A stretch of 64,000 nt of DNA from assembly GCA_037191015.1 (NCBI GenBank), contig JBBCKD010000006.1, positions 186,001 to 250,000 on the forward strand. Direction: 5' to 3'. The notes under the pieces were generated by a model. The model was not told the origin of the DNA and made no database searches. It saw only the letters and a program-made list of their open reading frames with translations. The position numbers and the translations under genes were made by a program. The stretch comes from Ravibacter sp037191015 (GTDB lineage Bacteria; Bacteroidota; Bacteroidia; Cytophagales; Spirosomataceae). Of this stretch, positions 50,796 to 58,964 are shown piece after piece (within the stretch, counting starts at the first letter, position 1; each line of letters starts with the position of its first letter).

Positions 50796-53700
50796 ATGCA
50801 ATTATCTCTAATGGAACCAGTGTGTTCCGCCGGGAAAGCATTTTCTGCCCGGAAGCACACGATAATTCGGTTTGCTATGCGTGTAAGCCTCTTGTATATG
50901 CTACTGTTGGCAGGCACGGTTTCGCTCCTGACCGCGCATCCGGGCAAAAGCCAGGAATTGCACCAGATAACCCTTACCATCGGTGCGGGAAAGGAAAGCC
51001 TGGAAGGGATATTAAAGGGAATTGAACAAAAAACGGGTCTTTCCCTAGTCTTTCCGCTGGATGAAGTAGAGAGGTATACAGCTATCAGTTTCCCGAAAGC
51101 GCGCCGGAATGTTAAAGAGACGCTGGACCTGGTCCTCCGGGACACGCAGCTGGGTTATCGGCAGATCAACAGCCGGACCATATTGCTGTATGTTTTGAAA
51201 AAGGAGAGTGCGATCAAAGAGCATGATAGGTATTCAGATGCTCCCTTATTACAGGAACCTGTACCGGTAGTGCCCGTACAGGTTGTCAGGGGAAAGGTTA
51301 CAGATGAAAGAGGGGAGGGCCTGCCCGGGGTAAGTGTTTTACTGAAAGGAACGCAGAGAGGTACCGTGACAGACAGAGAGGGGAATTTTTCGCTGGAAGT
51401 TCCGGATGAGCATGCTGTGCTGGTGTTTTCGTTTGTGGGGTATGTGGGCAGGGAGGTGACAGTGGGGGACCGGACGTCGGTGGAGATTTCACTGGAGGTG
51501 GATCAGAAGAGCCTGGAAGAAGTGGTGGTGATAGGATACGGAACGCAAAGTAAAGAACTCATTTCGACCGCAATAACCAAGGTAGAAGGTAAGAAGCTGG
51601 AAGACAGACCGGTAAGTAATGCTTTGCAAGGGCTTGTGGGGCATACTCCCGGTGTATGGCTGCAGCAGGTATCTGGTGAGCCGGGAACGGCGCCCTCGGT
51701 TCGTATCAGAGGTAATGGTTCTATTACAAGTAGTAATTCCCCCCTGTATGTCATTGACGGATTTCCAACTGCTGACGGTAGTCTTTTTAATTCTATTCCG
51801 GCCAGTGAAATCGAAAGTGTTGAAATACTTAAGGATGCCGCCGCCGCTGCAATTTACGGGTCAAAAGCCGGGAACGGGGTAATTATTATTACTACAAAAA
51901 AGGGTAAAGCCGGAAAAACCAGGTTTACTTTCGACGCGATGACCGGGTTGGAGCGTATTTCCAAGAAGATAGACATGCTTTCTCCCGAAGAGTACCTGGA
52001 AATCGCAAGAGAGTCTGTAACCAATCAAGGTATCGCCATGCCGGAATACCTGGTAAATTCCAGCCTCTGGCATTTTACAGATTGGCAGGATGTAATATTC
52101 AGAACAGCCCCTGTCAGCCAGTACAAGCTGGGCGCCTCGGGAGGCAACGAGAAGGTTCAGTTCAATATTTCCGGTGGATATACCGATCAGCAGGGAGTTT
52201 TGAGAAACTCATATATGAAGCGATATAACCTTCTTGCCGGTTTTGAAACGCAACTGAACAGGTACCTCAAAAGCGGGATCAATGTCAATGTCTCATTTGT
52301 TAACGAAAGGACGCAAACCCCTTCCGGCAATAACAGTGTGGCCGGAATAGACGGTGTAATATCTTATGCGCTGAGTTCTCCTCCTATTATTCCTGTCTGG
52401 AAAGAGAATGGAGATTACTTTGTAGTGATGCAGGACGCCAAGGCACTGGAGGCTTTCAACGTCGGATTGACCAATCCGCTGAATAAGCTGGATGCCAACA
52501 AAAGATACTTCAACAGGTTCAATCAGCTGGCGAATGTATTTTTCGAAGTAGAACCAATAAAATCGCTCAAAATCAGGACTACGCTGAATGCGCAGTATAG
52601 CAATATAAAGCAAAATCAGTATATAGAGGCTTTTCTTGCAAAGGGAAATCTAAACAGGGGAAATGTTTCTACGCCGGATTTTGCACAGATTTACGCCCAG
52701 AGAGGAACAAATACAGCCCTGGATCTTTATTGGTCGAATATTGCCAGTTATGATTTCTCATTAAATAACAATCACAATTTTTCGGCACTGGCAGGATATG
52801 ACGTTCAGAAGAGAGATCAGTCGTCTGTTAACGTTGTACCGCGTACCGATGCCAATACACCGGTTGCATTTGATAACACAATCATCAAGAATATCCAGGG
52901 GGCGTTGCTAACCAGCGGTACGACCAGTCAGAGTCTCTATGTTTTTGACGGTCTTTTCGGACGATTGAATTACAACTTCAGCAATAAATATATTGTCTCG
53001 ACCTCTTTGCGCAGGGACCGTTCCAGCCGTTTCGGCCCGGGGAACAGAAGCGGCGTTTTTTCGTCTGTTTCCGGTGCCTGGAATATTGCCAGGGAAGGGT
53101 TTTTCAATTCAGAAGGTTTTATTTCCGAGCTGAAACTGAGAATGAGCTACGGGGTAACCGGTAATGATCAGGTTGGAGGAAATTATCCCTGGATCGCCTC
53201 GATGTCCAAAAGCAATTATGTTTTTGGCGGCGGCGCAAACCCGGCAAGGGTTATCACCTACCTCCCGGGAGGTTTTACAAACCGTTCGCTTGGGTGGGAG
53301 AGAAACAGGCAAACCGATCTGGGTATTGATCTCGGGTTTTTCCGGAATAGAATACATATCTCTGCAGATGCCTACCTGAGAAAAAGTAATACTATTCTTT
53401 CTGCGGCTGTCCCGATAATCAACGGAAAGGCTGCTTCAGTTATTCAAAATGTGGGGACCGTGCAAAACAAAGGTTTGGAGTTTGATTTAAATACGCAAAA
53501 TCTCAAAGGGCAGATCCATTGGAACACAAATCTCAACCTGTCTTTGAACCGGAACCTGATAGTGAACCTTGCAGACGGGCAAACGCAGCTGGGTAACGGG
53601 ACTGCGGGCAGCGTATTGCCGAATGTGGTTCGAAACTATGTAGGAAGACCAATGGGCGACCTGTATCTGTATATTGTGGAAGGGATTTTTAACAATCAGG

Positions 53701-54323
53701 AGGAACTTGACAAATACCCTAAATCCGGGACACAACTGGTCGGAGATCTGCGCTTTAAAGATATAGACAACGACGGAAGAATTACGGCATCAGATATGGA
53801 GCTTGTCGGGAACTATCAACCCAATTTTGTTTTCGGGATCAGTAATACAATATCGTATAAAAATTTCGATTGCAATATACTTATCGACGGTACTCAGGGG
53901 GGTGAGATTATCAATGTCCTGGAACGTCCTCTTGCGACCGGCCGCCACCGTGAAAACCTCATCGGCGCTGCACGGGATCGCTGGAAATCAGAACAAGAAC
54001 CCGGAAGCGGGAAATTTCCCAAACTGGGTAATCCTCATGGTGTCAATGTAAATGCAAATACGAGGTTTCTGTACGATGCCAGCTTTTTGAGAATAAGGAA
54101 CCTGAGCCTTGGTTACAACCTGCCGAATTCAGTTTTGAAAAAGGCCGGGATCCAGAGTGCAAGGGTCTTTTTAGTGGCTCAGAATGTGTACACTTTTACA
54201 AAGTTTACCGGCTACAATCCCGAAGCGAATGCCCAGGGGAACAATGCTATTAATAATGGTTCGGACGAAGGGAGCTATCCGCTCGCACGAAATTATTCTA
54301 TTGGCCTGCACCTCTCGTTTTAA
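50796..54323 (+). CDS. SusC/RagA-family TonB-dependent receptor with STN domain (locus 4)
   Basis: 1175 residues. An extended N-terminus precedes the signal segment (SLLYMLLLAGTVSLLTAHPGKSQ, about 31-53); STN domain 57-135, carboxypeptidase-D-like domain from 163 (VRGKVTDERGEGLPGVSVLL), TonB-box-like LEEVVVIGYG 239-248, plug (LYVIDGFPTAD, VEILKDAAAAAIYGSKAGNGVI), barrel to SIGLHLSF. From the plug onward, AT-ending codons are visibly more common than in the other three SusC genes, while the TonB-box region keeps GC-rich codons. This hints at a different origin or at recombination near the TonB box. SusD follows after 28 bases. Confidence 0.95.
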   Translation: MQLSLMEPVCSAGKAFSARKHTIIRFAMRVSLLYMLLLAGTVSLLTAHPGKSQELHQITLTIGAGKESLEGILKGIEQKTGLSLVFPLDEVERYTAISFPKARRNVKETLDLVLRDTQLGYRQINSRTILLYVLKKESAIKEHDRYSDAPLLQEPVPVVPVQVVRGKVTDERGEGLPGVSVLLKGTQRGTVTDREGNFSLEVPDEHAVLVFSFVGYVGREVTVGDRTSVEISLEVDQKSLEEVVVIGYGTQSKELISTAITKVEGKKLEDRPVSNALQGLVGHTPGVWLQQVSGEPGTAPSVRIRGNGSITSSNSPLYVIDGFPTADGSLFNSIPASEIESVEILKDAAAAAIYGSKAGNGVIIITTKKGKAGKTRFTFDAMTGLERISKKIDMLSPEEYLEIARESVTNQGIAMPEYLVNSSLWHFTDWQDVIFRTAPVSQYKLGASGGNEKVQFNISGGYTDQQGVLRNSYMKRYNLLAGFETQLNRYLKSGINVNVSFVNERTQTPSGNNSVAGIDGVISYALSSPPIIPVWKENGDYFVVMQDAKALEAFNVGLTNPLNKLDANKRYFNRFNQLANVFFEVEPIKSLKIRTTLNAQYSNIKQNQYIEAFLAKGNLNRGNVSTPDFAQIYAQRGTNTALDLYWSNIASYDFSLNNNHNFSALAGYDVQKRDQSSVNVVPRTDANTPVAFDNTIIKNIQGALLTSGTTSQSLYVFDGLFGRLNYNFSNKYIVSTSLRRDRSSRFGPGNRSGVFSSVSGAWNIAREGFFNSEGFISELKLRMSYGVTGNDQVGGNYPWIASMSKSNYVFGGGANPARVITYLPGGFTNRSLGWERNRQTDLGIDLGFFRNRIHISADAYLRKSNTILSAAVPIINGKAASVIQNVGTVQNKGLEFDLNTQNLKGQIHWNTNLNLSLNRNLIVNLADGQTQLGNGTAGSVLPNVVRNYVGRPMGDLYLYIVEGIFNNQEELDKYPKSGTQLVGDLRFKDIDNDGRITASDMELVGNYQPNFVFGISNTISYKNFDCNILIDGTQGGEIINVLERPLATGRHRENLIGAARDRWKSEQEPGSGKFPKLGNPHGVNVNANTRFLYDASFLRIRNLSLGYNLPNSVLKKAGIQSARVFLVAQNVYTFTKFTGYNPEANAQGNNAINNGSDEGSYPLARNYSIGLHLSF

Positions 54324-54351
54324 GCTTTCACCCAATTTTTGCAGAACTATT

Positions 54352-55812
54352 ATGAGAAAGATATTTATAAAGCTGGCGCTTCTGACCACCTTCCTGTTCA
54401 ATATCGCCTGCAGCGAAGAATTCTTTAACCAGTTACCGACAGATCAGCTTTCAGAAGATGGGTTTTATAAAGAGGGAATTCATTTCGAACAGGCAATTAA
54501 CGACGGATACCGCCTGTTAAGGACCGTTTACGGCAATTATTATGTGATTGGAGATGTGGCAACTGACAATGCCTATACGCAGCATAGTAGCAACGCCCAT
54601 GATTTTATTTCCTTTAATGAATCCAATGTCAACGCTTCAAGTGCCGTGCTTAGCGGGATCTGGAGTGGAAGCTACTCTGTGATTGCCAGAGCAAACATTG
54701 TTATGGAACGTATTGAGACAGTTGATTTTGATGCCGGTTTTAAGAGGCGTTTGATTGGAGAAGCCAGGTTTCTCAGATCTCTGATGTATTTTAATCTGGT
54801 GCGTATTTTTGGAGATGTGCCTCTCATTTTGAAAGATGTGGCCAATCCTGCAGAAGCTTTATCTTATGGAAGGGAGCCTGTTGCCAGTATTTACTCCCAG
54901 ATTATTAAAGATCTGAAAGAAGCTGAGGAGGCGCTGCCGGCTAGCTATACTACCAACGAAGATATCGGCAGGGCGACAAAAGTGGCAGTTCAGTCTTTGC
55001 TGGGGCATATTTATCTTACCCAGCGAGATTTTTCAGAGGCTTCTAAAAAGCTTAAAGAGGCTTTGGATGCTACTGAATATGGATTGCTGCCCGACTACCG
55101 GGACATCTTCGACGCTGATAATGCCAATAACCGGGAGATAATTTTTGCAGTTCAGTATGCCCGGGGCATGGACCCGGATCAAAGCAGCCCGTGGGCCAGA
55201 GCAGCCTGGCCCAACGAGAGTGTAGGAACCGGAATACTCAGGCTCGGTGGAGGAAATTTTTTAATGACCGACGATCTGGACAAGGCTTTTGAGCCGGAAG
55301 ACCTCCGCAAACAAATGAATAATTATGATTTCGAAACCGGGTATTCCAGGAGATATGTCTTCACGAGGAAATATTGGGATAATGGAATGACGGTGAAAAT
55401 AGATCCGGGAAATGACTGGATCATCTATCGCTATGCCGATATTCTGCTTCTGTATGCAGAAGCGCTGAATGAGCTCAACAGGCCTTCCGAGGCGTGGAAC
55501 TACCTGGATCAGGTAAGAAAAAGAGCGGGCCTGACGACTGATGAAGCCATTAAGGAAAGCCAGGTATTGATGAAGTCAGCGATACTTAATGAGAGAAGAC
55601 TGGAGCTAAATTGCGAAGGGCACCGTTGGTTTGATTTGCTCAGAAGCGGTAAGCTTATTGAAGTGATGAACGCGCATTTTCAGGATAAAGCCCTTGACAA
55701 TAATCAGATAGGTATCAGCTCTTCGGTGGAAACGTATGAGCTGCTGTTCCCTTTACCATTATATGAAGTAAATCTCAATGAAGACAAGCTTATTCAAAAT
55801 CCCGGTTATTAG
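54352..55812 (+). CDS. SusD/RagB-family outer membrane lipoprotein (locus 4)
   Basis: 486 residues from ATG 54352, where the lipoprotein signal begins (MRKIFIKLALLTTFLFNIAC, Cys20), followed by SEEFFNQLPTDQLSEDGFY. The frame is open further upstream into the SusC gene, but that part is not protein-like. Helical repeats include GEARFLRSLMYFNLVRIFGDVPLI; C-terminal block ESQVLMKSAILNERRLELNCEGHRWFDLLR; end LLFPLPLYEVNLNEDKLIQNPGY. It is AT-rich like its SusC. The downstream putative glycosidase starts 63 bases later. Confidence 0.95.
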   Translation: MRKIFIKLALLTTFLFNIACSEEFFNQLPTDQLSEDGFYKEGIHFEQAINDGYRLLRTVYGNYYVIGDVATDNAYTQHSSNAHDFISFNESNVNASSAVLSGIWSGSYSVIARANIVMERIETVDFDAGFKRRLIGEARFLRSLMYFNLVRIFGDVPLILKDVANPAEALSYGREPVASIYSQIIKDLKEAEEALPASYTTNEDIGRATKVAVQSLLGHIYLTQRDFSEASKKLKEALDATEYGLLPDYRDIFDADNANNREIIFAVQYARGMDPDQSSPWARAAWPNESVGTGILRLGGGNFLMTDDLDKAFEPEDLRKQMNNYDFETGYSRRYVFTRKYWDNGMTVKIDPGNDWIIYRYADILLLYAEALNELNRPSEAWNYLDQVRKRAGLTTDEAIKESQVLMKSAILNERRLELNCEGHRWFDLLRSGKLIEVMNAHFQDKALDNNQIGISSSVETYELLFPLPLYEVNLNEDKLIQNPGY

Positions 55813-55875
55813 CAATGAGGTCGCTTTTGGGCGGGTTTTTAGTTTTAGTGAGAATTTAAAGACTTTGCACAGCTG

Positions 55876-58761
55876 ATGGGTACCCTGAAGATTTTGAGCT
55901 TATTGGTATTGTCTGTGTTTTTTCAATCCGCAATAGGGCAATCCCGGAATTATGGAAATTACGATCCGTTGTCTGTCGATCACATACCGGCGCAGCCGCC
56001 AAGGCAGTCCTGGCATTTTGTGGAAGATCTGAAGTCCCCGTTCTGGACAAAGATCGAATGGGAGAACAAAAAAAAGACCCGCAATCAGGTTGATCTCAGG
56101 GGCGGGATAAAACTGGATACTTTGTTCCCGGACCCAAAGCTTCGGTTGCAGACTGTATATGAGGATCTTCGTAATTTCTGTCTGGCCGGTAAAATTGCGT
56201 ACGGCAGAGGCTACCGGGTGAAGACCGTTAAGGATCCGGCTTTAAAAGGAGATGAATTCAGAATAGATATAGCTAAGGATTTCGGGCAAATTGCAGCAGG
56301 TGACCCCGACGGGATAAGAAGAGGGGTTTTTTATCTCCAGGATGAAATGCTGAAGAACGGGGACCCGTATCTCCCGATAGGCTCGGTGACGAAAGTCCCG
56401 ATAGTGAAGCGTAGAATTTCCCGCTGTTTTTTCAGTCCTATTAAGCGTCCGGGGAACCAGGCCGGAGCGGGTGATGAGCTTATGGATGATATCGATTATT
56501 ATCCTGATGGCTATCTTAATCGCTTGTCTCATGAGGGCGTAAACGGACTTTGGGTAACCGTTAGCAGTAAGGACGGGGATGGAAATAGTGTTGGGTTCAG
56601 CGACCTGGTCTCAACAGAAATTACGCCGGATGCAGGAGCAGGAGGAGAACGGCGGCTTGAAAAGCTAAGACAGATCGTCAATAAATGTCTCCGGTACGGG
56701 ATCCGTATCTATATCAAGACTATGGAGCCGCATGTACGCTTCGAGACAGGAGACCCCATCCTGGCCAGGCATCCCGATCTGGTAGGGAGCCGGAGAGGCA
56801 ATACCTATTTCCTTTGTGCCAGCGGGGCTCCCGGGCAGAAGTACCTCTACCAGGCGACCAACAAAATTTTCTCCGCTGTGCCGGAATTGGGCGGCATAAT
56901 TAATATTTCTCATGGAGAATTGTATACAACGTGCCTGAGTGCCTTACCGGCTACCGGAGGAGGCGAGATCAGTTGTCCGAGGTGCTCAAAAATGCCGCCC
57001 TGGCAAATTCTCCATCATTCGCTTTCGGCAATGAATAAAGGAATGAAAGATGCCGAACCGGAAGCGGAGCTGATCAGCTGGCTGTATATGCCCCAGCCGC
57101 AGTTCCAGACGAGGGGAGCCCCCACAACACTGGCAGACTGGGTTTTTGATATTCCATCGAATACGCCGGAGGGTGTTGTGCTCCAGTTTAATTTTGAATC
57201 CGGGATCAAAAAGACGGTATTCGGGAAAGAGCTGATTGGCGGGGATTACTGGCTTTCTGAGCCGGGACCAAGCGAGCGCTTTGAGAGGATTGCTAAAGAT
57301 GCCGTTAAAAAGAATACCCCGGTGTCGGCAAAAATACAGACGTCTACCTCCCACGAGGTTGCTACGGTGCCATACCTGCCGGTGCCCTCCCTTATCTATA
57401 AAAAGTTTTCGGCGATGCGCCAATTGGGTGTGACGCATACCATGCTGAGCTGGATTATGGGTTCATATCCGGGTCTTATGGTAAAAGCGACCGAATGGTT
57501 ATCTTTTGAGCCTTACCCAGACGAAGAAGATTTTCTGAAAGAACTGGCGTCTTATTATTGGAGGACGGAAGACGTTAAAAAAGTAGTGGAGGCATGGAAG
57601 CATTTTAGTGAAGCATATGAGAACTACCCGTTGACCAATATTTTCCAGTATTTCGGACCGATGCATGACGGCCCGGTCTGGCCCTTGCTGCTTACCCCCC
57701 GGGACGCCCCCCTTTCTCCAACCTATCAGCTCGGTTCAAGAAATACGCTTCTCCCCTGGCCTCCCAGCGGAGACCGCATAGCAGAGTCTTTCCCCGAAAT
57801 ATTATCACTCGGAGAGATGGTCTCGATGTGCAAGCGTATGAGCGATTCCTGGCAGCTGGGACTCGGCCTGCTGGATGGTCTTAGTGACAAATATTCCGGG
57901 AACAAAGAGCGGACCCTCGATATCGGCGTAGCGAAGGCGCTTGGAATTCAGTTCCGGAGCGGGTACAATATTCTCAGGTTTTACCAGCTCCGGGAAAAGC
58001 TCTTCCGCATGAAAGGAGAAGGCAGGGGCTTGGTACTTAACGAGCTGAAAGATATCATAGAGGAAGAAATAAGATCGGGCAACGACCTTATTAAGCTCTG
58101 CCGGGATGACTCCCGGCTGGGATTTCATCCGGAAGCGGAAGGCTACAAGTACTATCCCGAAAAACTGGAGTGGCGGATCAATCAGTTAAAAATGACGCTT
58201 GCGCATGATTTGCCGGCTATTCGCAAGGCGATAGATAATAATGAAACGCTATTTCCCGAATACACGGGCGAATCTCCCCAGGGAGCAATCGCCTATGCGC
58301 TACCCTTTCATCCTTCCGATTCGTCCGGGTCCTGGAATCGTTTCGAAGGCAGAGCGGAAAGCAGCTTGCGGTGGAGGGCTGATTACAAGGAAGAGACACT
58401 GCATATCATGATTGCGGATTTCTCAAAGGAAGGGACAGAAGCAGGAGCCGGATCTTTGAGGTCGGCAGATGTTTGGGTTGAGCCGAAAAGACTTTGGCCT
58501 GCCAGGAGGTATCCTATGACGTTAGTTTCAAACGTCCCCGGCGGCATCGGGGTGACCGAAGGCACACTGAAAGCCGAAGTGAAGATCCCTTTTTCAGAAT
58601 TGGAGCTGAGAACGGACAGCCTTGTACCTGTCAGAATAAATGTCAGGGCATTTTCAGAAGAAGGAAAGAATGTTTTCTGGCGTGAGGAACACCCGCTCAC
58701 ACCCAGGTTAATCCTTGGCACTCATAATTCCGGGGATCTGGGGTGGCTGATTTTCCGGTAA
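55876..58761 (+). CDS. Putative secreted glycoside hydrolase, GH20-like, with C-terminal CBM9-like domain
   Basis: 961 residues with a signal peptide (LKILSLLVLSVFFQSAIGQ). Residues about 70-175 look like the zincin-like domain that precedes the barrel in hexosaminidases and alpha-glucuronidases (FGQIAAGDPDGIRRGVFYLQDEM). A barrel-like region follows: YLNRLSHEGVNGLWVTV, LEKLRQIVNKCLRYGIRIYIKTMEPHV, LGGIINISHGELYTTC, and a CPRCS pair like that in DUF4838-type proteins. The last about 130 residues (SLRWRADYKEETLHIMIADF, SADVWVEP, LKAEVKIPFSEL) resemble family 9 carbohydrate-binding modules. I cannot assign it to a defined GH family. As the only enzyme right after locus 4 SusCD, it probably acts on the imported glycan. 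Confidence 0.65.
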   Translation: MGTLKILSLLVLSVFFQSAIGQSRNYGNYDPLSVDHIPAQPPRQSWHFVEDLKSPFWTKIEWENKKKTRNQVDLRGGIKLDTLFPDPKLRLQTVYEDLRNFCLAGKIAYGRGYRVKTVKDPALKGDEFRIDIAKDFGQIAAGDPDGIRRGVFYLQDEMLKNGDPYLPIGSVTKVPIVKRRISRCFFSPIKRPGNQAGAGDELMDDIDYYPDGYLNRLSHEGVNGLWVTVSSKDGDGNSVGFSDLVSTEITPDAGAGGERRLEKLRQIVNKCLRYGIRIYIKTMEPHVRFETGDPILARHPDLVGSRRGNTYFLCASGAPGQKYLYQATNKIFSAVPELGGIINISHGELYTTCLSALPATGGGEISCPRCSKMPPWQILHHSLSAMNKGMKDAEPEAELISWLYMPQPQFQTRGAPTTLADWVFDIPSNTPEGVVLQFNFESGIKKTVFGKELIGGDYWLSEPGPSERFERIAKDAVKKNTPVSAKIQTSTSHEVATVPYLPVPSLIYKKFSAMRQLGVTHTMLSWIMGSYPGLMVKATEWLSFEPYPDEEDFLKELASYYWRTEDVKKVVEAWKHFSEAYENYPLTNIFQYFGPMHDGPVWPLLLTPRDAPLSPTYQLGSRNTLLPWPPSGDRIAESFPEILSLGEMVSMCKRMSDSWQLGLGLLDGLSDKYSGNKERTLDIGVAKALGIQFRSGYNILRFYQLREKLFRMKGEGRGLVLNELKDIIEEEIRSGNDLIKLCRDDSRLGFHPEAEGYKYYPEKLEWRINQLKMTLAHDLPAIRKAIDNNETLFPEYTGESPQGAIAYALPFHPSDSSGSWNRFEGRAESSLRWRADYKEETLHIMIADFSKEGTEAGAGSLRSADVWVEPKRLWPARRYPMTLVSNVPGGIGVTEGTLKAEVKIPFSELELRTDSLVPVRINVRAFSEEGKNVFWREEHPLTPRLILGTHNSGDLGWLIFR

Positions 58762-58819
58762 CAAATCTTTTGATCCCTCGGCCCTGCGTGCCTTCCGGCG
58801 GGGTAGTTTTTTCCCGAAA

Positions 58820-58860
58820 ATACATGAAAACCTATAGGCTATTTACAGGTTTTCACGTAT
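58820..58860. terminator. Long imperfect hairpin after the putative glycosidase
   Basis: The arms at 58820-58835 and 58845-58860 pair over 16 positions with two mismatches (core TGAAAACCT / AGGTTTTCA). The T tract ctcttttttt follows about 10 bases later. Likely the end of the locus 4 transcript. Confidence 0.5.
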
Positions 58861-58964
58861 TCCAAAGCCTCTTTTTTTCAGAGAACTTTACAGGACAAAC
58901 AAAATCGGCAGCATCCTGATTTCGGTTGCAGCATAAAACTGCTTTGTCCGGCTAAGGTTTTATC

